Assembly (NCBI GenBank): GCA_015698045.1
Contig: BLAL01000213.1
Coordinates: 186,001-250,000 of the forward strand
Direction of reading: 5' to 3'
Source: Rhizophagus clarus
Lineage: Eukaryota; Glomeromycota; Glomeromycetes; Glomerales; Glomeraceae
DNA length: 64,000 bases
In this document: positions 36,601 through 48,327 of the stretch, in pieces
Layout: each line of letters starts with the position of its first letter
How positions within the stretch are numbered: position 1 is the stretch's first letter
Program-made: the position numbers and the translations under genes
Notes under the pieces: generated by a model
The model's database searches: none
What the model saw: only the letters and a program-made list of their open reading frames with translations
What the model was told of the DNA's origin: nothing

Positions 36601-37265
36601 AAAATGAGTATAGATATCACTAAAGCCACTCGATATTGGTGCAAAGTAGAGAAATCCTTGCTCAATATTAACATTTGTTGTAATAGAAGATTGTTGAGGC
36701 GTCCATGTATTATTAACAACAAGAGAGGGTCCCATTAAAGTTTTACTATTTCCATAAAAAAAAGTAACTATTTTGTTTATTTTTCTCCGAAAAGGGTTTA
36801 AAGAAAAAGAACATTTCATTATAACCTGTAAATCTTTCCATTTAAATCAATAAGCATTATATAATCAACATAAGTGAGAGGATTATTTACGTTCGCAGCT
36901 TCAGTATAAGTTATTAAAATAAAATTGCCTTCTTTTTTTTCTATGTTATAAAGAGTAATAGGGCTAAATCCATTAACGGTACAAAAATTGAAAAATTGTA
37001 TCCCCAATTCTTCCATTGAAAGATCGATTGGCACAATGGTACCATTGGAATAAATGACGCGAAATGATATGTTCGTTTCAGAACAATTTCCACCACTTGA
37101 ATTGTGAACTATTTGCAAAATTATCGTATTATCTCCATAATTCAGAATGTTTCCTATTTCAAAATTTGTAGTTTCTTTTTCTGTGTATGTTATAAGATTT
37201 GAATTTACTGGTAATGTTGCAAATATAATTATTGATAAAAAAATTAAGATATGTTTTAATTTCAT
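33678..37265 (-). CDS. Family A3: secreted/multipass membrane protein
   Basis: The third family member shares the nine-exon plan and splice positions of A1 and A2 but is clearly more diverged. The frame appears intact from MKLKHILIFLSIIIF (37265) to a C-terminus ending KRKRNNY (stop 33678-33680). The signal peptide (ending LPVNSN), N-glycosylated ectodomain, exon 4 Ig-like domain (ending SNIWSFTT) and C-terminal membrane helices are conserved. The extracellular exon 5 keeps the NEFFNNLTQELANALVVAS-type helix. The exon 8 loop is much shorter than in A1. Homology to A1/A2 starts at about 33288 on the 3' side, so this copy lacks the upstream 2 kb of the A1/A2 duplication. Function unknown. Confidence 0.85.
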
Positions 37266-37567
37266 TTTGTAGATTATAATAGTTTATTTTTTTTTTTTTA
37301 GAAAAAAAAAAAAGATTTAAATTTAAGTTTAAATAATAAGTACGTGAAATCTTATTAGGTCAGACAAAAAAAAAATTATAGATTCTCGTGACATAAAATT
37401 TTATTTAAAATTGATACGGGTCACCCGGTTTTTTATAGACATAAATTTTTTTATATATATTTTATTTATATTTAGTATATTATATAGCAAAAATAAAAGA
37501 TCTTCATTTGAAATATCTATTTTGAAAAGATACCTGATACTATTCAATATAATCGTGATGGTTCTTT

Positions 37568-38238
37568 ATAGACGAAATATTCCGGCATATTGAATTGCCG
37601 AAATTCTTGCCGAAATCCTGAATTAATTCTTAGAGTTGAATTTCGATAATAATTTAGAATTTTTGCATCATTTTTGGATTTTGGCAACAGGTTGCCCTAT
37701 AAAAAATGTTTGTCCGATAAACATTTGGAATGGGTCAATTTTCTGAACACTCGCACGTTATTTGTTATTATACAATATTTGTTACAATTTAATACAAGAT
37801 GCAGAGATTGAGAACTTTTGACCACATAAAAAACGTACAATATCGTGATAAATGTGTCAAATAAATGTTCGGAACGAGTCGATTTGCCAAACAAAAAAGC
37901 CGAACAGTGTTTAGACAATATTTTATAGGGTCGGAGTTAAGTTTGAGATTTGAGATTTCGAGTAATTATTATATTCAAGAACCGATAATTTTAGATCTCG
38001 GCACTCGATTTTAAGCTTTAACAATAGTCTGGAATTTCAGCAATAGTTTGGGATTTCAGCAACAGTTTGATATTTTGGCAATCATTTGGGACTTTGGCAA
38101 TAGTTTTGAGGTTTCGGAAATTTGGTTCTAAGCTATTGTTGAAATTCAAACCATTGTCGAAACCTAGAATTTAATTTGGGATTTCGGCAAGAAGTTCGGC
38201 AATTTAATATGCCGAAATATTTCGGAGCTCAACTCTAA
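37568..38238. mobile_element. MITE-like element inserted in spacer U4
   Basis: Its arms at about 37573-37625 and 38172-38226 are imperfect inverted repeats of roughly 53 bases ('CGGCATATTGAATTGCCGAA' against 'CGGCATATTAAATTGCCGAA' on the opposite strand). A TTCTTT duplication flanks the insert (37562-37567 and 38239-38244), and the flanks join into the sequence seen uninterrupted in U1 ('GATTCTTTGGATAATAAACG'). The interior has several variants of a TTTGGGATTTCGGCAA(C/T)AG phrase and a second, shorter inverted pair ('CCCTATAAAA') near 37693 and 37930. No coding capacity. Confidence 0.85.
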
Positions 38239-39249
38239 TTCTTTGGATAATAAACGTCAACTATAAATTCAGAAATGAATATAAAAAATGAATAAACTCG
38301 TGTATCGACATCAAGTCCATATAGTGGAATAAATGTTGAAAGGAGTTATAAATCCGTTAAATGAATGGTGCATATATGTGATTTATTTTATTTTTATTTT
38401 ATTTATTATTATAATTGTTATTTTTTTATTAATAGGATTTATTTATACTGTTTATGTAAATTATAAATAGTTTTATTTTTTTTTAAAAAAAAAAAAAAAT
38501 GAATGAACATATTGCAGTTCTATCCAAATCAATAAATAAATAGAAAACTTTGTATAATTATGTTAGCAGTTAGCTCAAAAAATAATCGACTATTTTTATT
38601 GTCATATTTAGAGAACGTCTAAAAGCCGTGTTCAATCACGTGATTAAGTGCAATTAGTCACCCCCATCAAACCTCAGTTTTCCATTTTTCTCAGGGACAG
38701 ATTTTTTTGAGTATGTGAAAATTGAACATGACATATTTATCTGATTTTACCGAATTTTTGGGTATCTTTAAAAATTGTTGCGATGTCAGTAAGTTTTATA
38801 GTATTTTGTATAGTATTGTAAAGTATAGTACCGTAAGCAATTTAATGGCAATTTTATACCACGTTTTAAAAATTTTTATTATACAGGAAGTAAACAAAGT
38901 ATAATATCATAAATTTTATAAAATAGTTAATTATTTTGACTAGTTTAACTTATAAAAATAAATGCACCTGGGACGAGGGAACTCTATTTTTAAATACAGA
39001 ATAATACAAAAAAAAATCAATTTTTTTTTTTATTTCGTATGAATAAACTTTTAAATAATTTATTCAGTTTATTTTTATAATTCAGTTGATTTTTATATCA
39101 TTCATTTAATTTCCTTTTATATAATTCATTTAGTTTTCGCTTTTTTTTTTCTTTAACGCATGTTCACATGTTACAAAAATGATCATCATAACAGATAATA
39201 TTAAAAAAAAGTTGTAATAACGTAAATATCTTATTATATTGAACTTATT

Positions 39250-39540
39250 GGGTAGTCCATTCAAACTTTGTGGCATTTGCTCTACAATCGTTGGCGCTTT
39301 CAATCAAGGTTTTAATCCAAAATGCAAAATGCACTTACAACTTTTCAATCGAAAGTAAGTACGATGAAGCCGAATATAATATTACAAGTAGATTGAATGT
39401 CCAAAATGTCGATCTTGACTGCCATGGGGGTGTCATATGGGACATATAGTAATAATAATGTAAAATATTGCAGCAATTCTAAGATTAGTATTAGTAATAT
39501 GTTGCTCAACCAATTTGTCAAACTCCCAGATTTTTATAAA
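39250..39540 (+). pseudogene. Decayed copy of the small secreted-protein gene (U4)
   Basis: Only the middle and 3' parts are recognisable ('GTTGGCGCTTTCAATCAAGG', then 'CAACTTTTCAATCGAAA'). No signal-peptide start remains, a 7-base AAAATGC repeat disrupts the frame, and it shares the GQDENG deletion and 3' block with the U2 copy. Non-functional. Confidence 0.7.
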
Positions 39541-39765
39541 GTCTTTTAAGGGAATTATTTTTTAAAAAAGTTAATAAAATAACGAAACGATAATTTGACA
39601 TCTAAAAATCTTCTAACCTCCCGATTTATTAATGTTTAAAAAATAAAAAATAAAATTTTCTACATTTTCTGAAGATACACTATCAATTCATTTAGTAATC
39701 CTATATTAATTAAAACTTTCGCAATAAAGATTTGGCTGAAACTCATCGAATTTTTTAAATAGGCC

Positions 39766-40723
39766 AAAGACATTAATTAATAAAAGATTTTGAGCAAATT
39801 TATTCGCTAAAGACGCAAAATTATCATCACATGCCATCTTTATTTTTTGATCGATATATTTAGTTTATATATTACATAATCACATTATTTACCGATGCGA
39901 AGAAGCTATAAAAAAAGGAATTACTGAAAAATCATCTTTTTGAAGTTCAACTTTTTTTTGTCCAATTAAAATTTCTAACTAAAATTTCTTAAAAAGTATT
40001 TCGAAATCGTAATAATAGATTAATAACATTATTATTAAATGTATGCCAGTAATGAATATTTAACATATAAACGATGGTAATACGTAATTTAAGAAAGAAA
40101 AATTTGATGATGTACAATAAATGATTATCTGAAAAAAAAAAAAAAAAAAATACTAGCGCCCCAATTAAATTAGCCGTACTCTTAATTTAGTATCATTAAT
40201 CACTACCGATAAAATTTTTTTGAATTAGAAATTTTAAATAACGGTAATTTCATTATGCCTGATCATAACCAAATAAAATTGCACATAACTGCGCCAGATT
40301 AACGATAATTAATCTTCAGGTAATCACGCCACAATTGTTATATAAACTTATAATAGAAAAGTAATGGTGATCGGATTTCATACTAAAAAATATAAATAAA
40401 CTCAGCTGATTTTCAGCTTCCAATTATATAAATTTTATTATACTTTGTATTATTGATTACTGCGCAATGAGCAATTTTATAATTCCGGTTTTTTTTGTAT
40501 GATGCAATAAAAGTGATTTTTTTTTTGTATAGAAATTTTGAATAACAAACCTACATAATAAGTCTCATTTAAATCATGCAGTGATTAATTTATCTACTTT
40601 TATTATTTTGTACTATTATTCGTGACAGATATTTCACTTTTATAAATAAAGGCATTAATCATTGGAACAGTTTTACGTAAAAAAAAAAAAAAAATAAAAA
40701 CCTTCCCTATTTCCTGATTATCA
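39766..40723. other. Intergenic region upstream of the channel gene
   Basis: AT-rich sequence with an 18-base A run at about 40133 and a 14-base A run at about 40681, the latter about 30 bases before the start codon. No gene or element was recognised; it presumably holds the promoter of the 40724 gene. Confidence 0.5.
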
Positions 40724-43700
40724 ATGAGTGACACTTCCATAAAAATCAATAACGATGATAAAATTGACAATCCACATAATGGCAACCTAATTACTATTAT
40801 ACAAGTATCACCAAATGGAAGTTATGTTGTCACTTATAGTCCTGAAGATCATTCAGTTGTTGGTTGGAATAGTTTGGATGATGATGAGCAAAAGCTTAAA
40901 CCTGACCGTAGTATTAAAATTTCTGACAATAATATACAACAAATATGTGTTTCCAATAATAAGGAGCTGGCGTATATTTATGATAACAAATTAAGTAGGT
41001 GACAACTATTTGATTTATGTTTTCAATTTTGGAGTAACTAACAGTTCTTTTTATATCTTATTAGAAATAATCGATATGAACAATGAAGAAGAAATTGAAT
41101 TATGGGAGAAAAACGTGTATAAAAATTTTTATTATTGCACTTTTAGTGCACAAGATAAACTTATTTGTTGTAATGATGTTGAGGACAGACATGGTACATA
41201 TCAAAAAATTATTCTTTTTTATCACATAAAAAAGCAGGGGTCGTTTGATAGATTTTGGGTGATACCCAAAAATTTTGAACTGATCAGCATAAAAGCTGAG
41301 ACAATATATTTGCTTTCAAATAATTACGTTTATACACGGGATATTTATACTGGAACAAGTATAAGATTATTTGTTAATGAAAAGGAGGATGAAGAGTGTA
41401 AGGTAATAAAGTACAGTTAGGGAAATTATTTGTTAATATTTGAATATTATATTAACTATTTTCTACATTTCAAGTGTGACGATATCGAAATTTCCAGCGA
41501 TAGACGATTTGCTTGTCTAAGAATCAAGGATAAAATTATCGTTTATTCCTTAAATTTAGAAATTCCTATTGCTACTTTGGATAACAATAACGGTATCGTT
41601 AAAAATTATTGTTGCTCTATTTTAATTTAAGCTTTTATTATTATTACTAATTTACCGTTTTTTTTCCCTCCACTTAGATACTCAATTATACAATTTTATA
41701 AATCATACTTCTCGTATTTGTTTATTACATTTATTAATCCCTTTATTAAAGAGTGGATTACGAAATTCCATTTTGAAAAGGTGTTTAAAGGAAGAATGCC
41801 AAAACTACAATAATATTCAAATTAAAACTTTTAATTGTCGAGAGAAGAATCAAGACTTTAACAAATTAATCGGACACGCATATGGAATTTCAGATGGAAA
41901 CGTTTGGAAGATTAAATTTGAAAATAATATACTATCAAAAATAAATTTTGCGTTCAAAAATTCTAATGATTTAGATGATGAAAATGATGACTTAAATATT
42001 TACTTATTTAATCCATATGTGGATATTATATATGAATTATTTCAAGAAGCGATATCAAATTTTAACCATAAAGAGGAAATAAATTTACCTAAGTGGAAAA
42101 TAAAAATTACGAATAGAAAATTGGAATTTCAATGGAATACAAAAGTTATTGAATTTAATAATAACATACAAATTCATCATTTATATGGAAGTAAACTATT
42201 AAATGATAATGATATTCTTATACTGACAGGAATTGGTCTTTTTATTTATCATTTTAATAAAAAGAGCAAACTCTCTATAAAATACTTTTATTATATGAAT
42301 TTAAGCATGGACGATGACGAAAAGAATAAGGAAGAATTGAAAAAAGTATTTTCAAATGATTTTGGGAGAAAATTCAATACGCTTTTTTTACCTTTACCAA
42401 ATTACGATAGTTTTAAATTAAGTGACGAATGGGTTTCATATATAAAAGATAATAAGGAAAGTCTTTTGAAATATGGTGCTGGATTGTTATCATATGCGAT
42501 TGAAGAACACAAATTAGAATTAATAGATACTATCTATGAAAATTGTTTAAATCACTTTAAGAAAGATTTAAGAAACAATATAGCGTTCTTAAAGATTATT
42601 ACTTCTAAGATACCAAAATATTATCCAGAGTATATTCAAAAATACTCGTTAGAATCTACTATGATTATAGATTCTCCATGTTATAGTATAAATAGAAATT
42701 TTCATCTTCGCCCCTTTCAATACCTTCAAATGAGTCGTTTATTCGTTTTAAATCTGTATAGGCATAACCAACTTCTTAAATTGCACGAATATAATAAAAT
42801 ATCATATTATATTTTGAATATATGGGACCATTTATTAGCATTCATTAATCCTGCTTATTATGCATTACCAGTATGGTGCAATAACGTTAATAACATTTTT
42901 TATTTTGCCATTCCCTTTCCTTTTTATATTTATGATAAAATTCTCAACCTTATAACACCACCAACATCAACCATTACTTTTATGATTCCTTATATTGGGT
43001 TTGCTAATTATCCATCAGATTATAATTGGTTTAAGGAATTTTTTAAACCTCAACCTAATCAATTTGTTAAAACAATAAATAGAGATTTTTACAAAACATG
43101 GAATGCTGAGGTATTAATTAATTCTAAATGGAATTCCTATGGGAGAGTTTATTATGGAATGATTTGGATTTTATTTATGACTTTTCTCGGGTGCTTTACT
43201 GCTGCTGCAACAATTCCTCAGCAACATATTAATGGTGATACTAGAAAGAAGCTTTTGAAAGCTTCAATCGCACTTGGAGTTATTCATTTGAGTGTTGAAA
43301 TTCGCCAAATTATTTATAACTTTACTAAATGGTTCAAAGATCATTGGAATTATTTTGGTATGTAATTTTTTTCTTAATCATTTAAAAAAAATAATGTGAA
43401 TATTAATCAATCATAATATCAATATTATAGATGTAATTGCATATGTACTTCCAATTTTTGCTTCTATTAATTGGCTTCAAACAGATGTTAGAAATATACA
43501 ATTACTTTCCTTCTCATGCCTTTTTTTAGATATAAAATTTCTATTATTCTTTAGAATATTTGAATCAGTTGGCACATATTTCGCCATTATTATAGGTGTT
43601 GCAAAACGAATTTTTTATTTTTTAATAATTTTATTTATCCTTATAATTAGTTTTGCACATGCATTATTTATCTTGTTATCACCAGAACCCGGTTTTTCTC

Positions 43701-44558
43701 TTGATAAACAAACAAATAATAATGATTTAAATAATCCTTGGAATTTAGTAAATACTTATAGTAAAGTACTTGATGATGGTACATTTGATTCCAATCCATA
43801 TATTATTCAAATACCTGATGAAAATACAAACATGTTTACGAATTATAAAACTGCAATTTTTGCAATGTATTTATTTTTGACAGGTATGTAACTATTATTT
43901 ATTCACATATTTTCGAAACAATTTAGTAATTTTAATTAATACATACGTTTTTCATTAGGCGATTCAAGCGCACTGACCAATTGGAAATATATAAATAACC
44001 CATCACTTGTAATATTAATTATCTTATTCTCACTCTTGATTGTTGTATATCTTATGAACTTGTTTATCGGGTTACTCAATTTAGAAATTGATAAAGATTA
44101 TGATAGAGTTTCATATTTAGTACAAAAAGCGGAGGTATGATGCCCATTGTTTATTAATTATCAGTTTTTGTAAAAAAAAATTTATCTTTCCTTTTTTTTT
44201 TATAGATTTTGGCTGAAATAGAGTTATTTTACTTATTACCACAACAGAGGCGTATAAAATTATTTTTTCCTAATATAATGTATGTTAATTTAAGTATTTT
44301 CTTTTTTACAAAATTACTCATTTGATGTTAACATTTATGACAAATTTATTTGTTTTAAGATATTATTGTGCTGACGTTGATAAAGTTCGTGCAGAAGTTA
44401 AAAAATTGATTAAGGATGGTCGATGGAGTAATGAATTTCCAGAAATGAAGAAAGATTTATTTAAAAAACTTAATATTAAACGTAATCCTGAAGAAGCTGA
44501 CTTGCGAATATTATTAGAAGAAGTACAGTCAAAATTGAAATATATTGAAAATTTATGA
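40724..44558 (+). CDS. Propeller-like plus TRP-like ion channel protein, eight exons
   Basis: GT...AG splicing gives exons 40724-40994, 41065-41402, 41475-41592, 41678-43357, 43431-43883, 43959-44134, 44206-44279 and 44360-44558: 1102 residues with no interruption. The N-terminal 250 residues resemble beta-propeller blades (ITIIQVSPNGSYVVTYS, VVGWN, ISSDRRFACLRI). The C-terminal 400 hold six hydrophobic segments in the order of voltage-gated/TRP channels: YYGMIWILFMTFLGC, SIALGVIHLSVEIRQII, DVIAYVLPIFASINWL, LDIKFLLFFRIF, AKRIFYFLIILFILIISFAH. A pore-like AMYLFLTGDSSALTNW and an S6-like VVYLMNLFIGLLNLEI follow. A short helical tail ends in a probable coiled coil. A cation channel is likely; ion and gating are unknown. 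Multicopy relatives occur in Rhizophagus as I recall. Confidence 0.85.
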
Positions 44559-44866
44559 TTTAATCATTCTTATTATTTATCATTAGGATTATAGAATATT
44601 TTTCTTCTTGTGAATTATGTAGTTGTAAGATAAAGTTTATAATAAATTATATAAATATAAGATATTTATATGTAAAATTTTTTTAAATTAAAATTGGATC
44701 GTTTAACTTGCCACTTCGACGGGACTAATCCGCAGTTCGTGCAGTTTATTATGATCACATGACGCTAAAAATAGTGGATACTCATGATGGCATGATTATC
44801 TGGAAACTTAATCGCAAAATTGAAAATAAGCTACTTACTCTGGAAATTAAAGTTGAGATTGTGACA

Positions 44867-45072
44867 AGATGATGGATCCTATGGGTGACCTTGCTAATTA
44901 TTTTAATGACGAAGACAAACAACCTGAGAAAAAGTTATTTCATAACATCATACAACGATCTGGTAAGTGTCTCCCAATGTTTTACCTTTCGAACAAGAAA
45001 TTTACGTTATCTCACATCTTTTTTTATTCGAATAGGGAAAAAAAGACATGGAAACTCGGATTCAAATGATGT
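44867..45072 (+). CDS. Short unassigned gene or gene fragment
   Basis: An ATG at 44870 opens MMDPMGDLANYFNDEDKQPE, followed by a plausible intron (GTAAGTGTC... to ...TCGAATAG at about 45038) that joins SG to KKRHGNSDSNDV and a stop. Phrases downstream to 45380 (LYDRDKALNK, PEGIGIRETRMGWESKFYIF) may be further exons or debris. No family was recognised. It lies between the channel gene and a transposase remnant, so it may be a truncated gene. Confidence 0.25.
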
Positions 45073-45619
45073 TTAATATATTCTGTTGTGATGTTAACCA
45101 GAAGTCATGTTCTTATTTAACTGTTTTTTAGCGGAAACCTTGACTTCTTTCCTTGGTTCATCAATATTGCAACCTCCTACCATAAATATCCCTTCCCACA
45201 AGTTATACGATCGTGATAAAGCTCTAAATAAGATATCAGAATAAAAGCTCTATATAAGATATCAGATAGGTCGCGAAAGTACTGATCACAAAGATCATAA
45301 GTTTATCCTAATTCCTGAAGGGATAGGAATAAGAGAAACACGAATGGGCTGGGAATCAAAGTTTTACATATTTATTGACTAAAATTTTAAAATATATTAT
45401 TATTACCATTATGCATAGTAACTCGTATTAAATCAAATTTATTTTGATCACTAATTGTTGAGAAAATTATTATATAAACGCAGATTTATATATAAAAATA
45501 TATAAAATTAGCAACAATTTTTTTTATTAAATATGTAATATCATGCAATAAATATATTTTTTATATCCGAAAAGTATTTTTCACTCCCTTTTACTTTACT
45601 GCAACATTTTTTGTTTCAC

Positions 45620-47400
45620 ACCGTAAATATCGGTCGTCAGACCACTACATTATACATTTCATCAAGGTTTAACCGTTCTGTTTTCCTAATATTATATAAA
45701 AGTTAGTGTTTTTTACATGACGAGCACTGTACGATGCCCAATAATCAATTCGTTTATCCAAATATTTCTGTTAAATGTTTCATTATAAGAGGTACGAAGT
45801 GTAGTTGCAAGTCCTTGACCAAATGGTACACGAAAAATTGTTGTAATGAAATTTCTAAAGTTATTTATTTCCAACTGAGTATAGTTCTTTAAAGTAGGTC
45901 CTTATAACTGTAATTCTGGATTATCTTTAACCCAACAAACGTCACTCCAACATATACTGTGATCATCAAGTAAATGACGAATTAAGCCTTCCACTTGTAC
46001 CTATCGTGTTTCCTCTTCAGTCGGTGCATCATTTTGATTGTTTTTTTCCCGAAGTTCAGCACTAAATATACAGGAATTGAAGTACCTCATAATATGTTGT
46101 TCAAAAGAGTACCAACGTGAATATTGTTTTTTCACTACAATATATTTTTATAAAGTATTGGTAATGAAAGTAAAAATAATTATATATAAAAATTTTTTTT
46201 GCTTACTTGGATTTTTTCGAATACTTTTGCTAACATGCTTTAGATCAGCAAATATACGGCTTACTGCAGGAATACACACCAGAGTTTTATGAGTCTCAAG
46301 ATCACCATCCACACAAATATGTAGAGTAAAATCAGTTTCTTCTAATATTGGCATTATTTATCACTTAATAATGCGAGTAAGATCGCATGCTCCATTTGCC
46401 TGGAAGTCCCATCAAAATTCCCTTTGCGCACAATTTGTGAAGAATCATCATATTTTACTGAACGGAATTTTCTATAGTACAAAACGCAACTACAGGCTGA
46501 TAATTATATCCTAAATGTAAATGTGTTTAGTGTTTTGTCTTACTTATAAATCATATTGCTACATACCAGGAAGATCTCCTAAATATAAGAACTCGCCACT
46601 GGCTTGATGTGCATTACAGGAATGTGACCATAAACAATCAAAACCTATAGGCAATACTTTTTCTTGTCCTGGTAAATAAATTTCTTCCAAATGATCAAGA
46701 ATTTCAAGTAAAATCGTTTTACTACTTTGGTTTAAACATGCGATTTGATAGTTGTGATAAGATTTTTTGCTACATTGATTGGTTACTCCAATTGTCGCTA
46801 ACGCGGTTTGAAAGGAATTTCTATTCATTCCACCAGCAAGTGTTGCTCCTGCAACTAAATGAGAATATTTTACCCCCGAATCTTCATTTGAATATTCCAT
46901 TGATGCTTACAAAGAAGACATTTAATAGTACAAATTAGTTTGAATCCTATGACTAAAGTATATAATTTTTTTGTTTGAAATTATAATATCAAGACAATTA
47001 GGACAAGGTAATATAAGAAGGATGGAAAGATAATGCGAAGTACTTATAAAAATGGATGATCCGAGTTTTTTTTTTCGATTTCATTTTCCACCAATTTTTG
47101 AATTTCCGTTTTATTATTTAAAAATACGTTAGTATTCATTTCATTTTTTGAAATAATTTTTTCTCTTAGCGACTTAATAGCTCTGCTTGTGTTATTTTGG
47201 ATATAATATTTTTCCTTCAGATTCAACTTGAATTCCATGAAGAATGATATTTTCATCATTTTCATTATTTTTACATATTGTATCAATTTTTTCTTGATCT
47301 CTTTTTAAACTATGGCGTAATGTTGCTTCCTTTTTTTTTCGCACTAGCTAACTTTGAATTTTCCGGTTCCTGTACTTGAGGAGGAATAACTGCAAAATTT
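45620..47400 (-). mobile_element. Transposase remnant of a third DNA transposon
   Basis: Minus-strand blocks read LVAGATLAGGMNRNSFQTAL, then a KVLPIGFDCLWSHSCNAHQA block (46900-46620), with the D in GFD a candidate first catalytic acid. Next comes FTLHICVDGDLETHKTL with PAVSRIFADLKH (46330-46240), offering a second acid. Then follow frames with AELREKN and QVEGLIRHLLDDHSICWSDV (46060-45930). The order resembles multicopy DDE transposases (Mutator-like?) that I recall from Rhizophagus. Stops and frame changes separate blocks. A minus-strand frame at 47286-47044 may be its N-terminal part. No ends were seen. Confidence 0.55.
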
Positions 47401-47640
47401 TCATTTTTCTTGGTATAATTTCGTTCAAGCGAAAAAACTGCGTTCATGAGAAAAAAGCAAGGTCACATTTTTTGCTATTTTAGTGGCAAATATTTTTTAC
47501 TAGTTCGTTCTAACGTTTTTTAGAAAAGGTAGACCTTGTGCGGTAAAAAAATTGACAAGGATCTACTAATTCATGATGACGTAATTTCCACCTTAAAATT
47601 TTTAACGCATCTACATCATCATTCTTTATTTTCCTCCTAA

Positions 47641-48225
47641 ATGTCGGCTATAAAAAGAGTATCCGAACAAGCATTAAACCATTTAAAAAGACTTTATACA
47701 CCTTCAGATTTCAAACCTAGATTTATATACAAAAATATGTGGGGGCGTAAAAGATATATGCACCCAAAAGTATCTTTACGTAAATTAGCTGATATGAGAA
47801 AAAATGCTGAATATTTAGGAATAAATACGGAGAGTATTGGGCTTCCACCCAAGAAAGAAAAGAATCCTCCTAGAACCAAACCTCCTAAAGGTGCTAAACA
47901 CGAAAGAAATGCTCCGGCAAGGTAATTAAAACATATCAATTGAACTTCATTCTTATAATTTAGTATATGAGATCTCTCAAAATTCTAGAAATGAAGTCGT
48001 GAAAAAAAGGTTTAAAACATTAAAATTTTATTTGAATTTCACAGGAAAGCGAAAATTCAGAAAGCTTTGGATGAAATGCAAAAAACTATCGAAAATTGGA
48101 GAAAGGTAAAAAGTAATTTTTTTTTTTTTGATTTATATTTACATTTATTTGATTAATTCGCTTATTTTACTTTCTAGGACAAACTCCAGGAAAAGGAAAA
48201 GGGCAAACCATCACTGCCTTTTTAA
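47641..48225 (+). CDS. mL59: Mitochondrial large-subunit ribosomal protein mL59
   Basis: Three exons (47641 to the donor after NAPAR, then about 48045-48105, then 48178-48225) encode about 130 residues: MSAIKRVSEQALNHLKRLYT at the start, a W-RKRYM-PKVSLRKLA-MRK segment, a LGINTESIGLPP linker, a basic PPRTKPPKGAKHERNAPAR stretch, and a C-terminal KAKIQKALDEMQKTIENWRK helix. This order fits the fungal mL59 (yeast MRPL25) family of the mitochondrial large ribosomal subunit. The basic content and short length agree. The start is the first ATG after a pyrimidine-rich leader. It converges with eIF2B alpha, with about 100 bases between stops. Confidence 0.75.
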
Positions 48226-48327
48226 TTTAACAGATTAAAAAATTATTTATATATTTTGGACTAATTAGATAATGATTACGATACTTATCTTAAAATTTAT
48301 TATTTGTAAATAAAATTATTATATCTA

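Larger units (their letters stand above)
37266..39765. repeat. Spacer repeat unit U4
   Basis: It begins right at the family A3 start codon. 'TTAGGTCAGACAAAAA' lies at 37355 and 'ATAAACGTCAACTATAAA' at about 38251. The 'AGGAGTTATAAATCCGTT' motif is at 38339 and the closing block with 'CAATAAAGATTTGGC' at 39720. The unit is interrupted at 37568-38238 by an inserted inverted-repeat element and ends with a decayed secreted-protein copy. Confidence 0.75.

Noticed and set aside
40994..44360. Apparent stops and frame changes in the channel gene suggesting a pseudogene
   Set aside because: Each break coincides with a GT...AG intron and all eight exons join in one frame of 1102 residues, so the gene is taken as intact.
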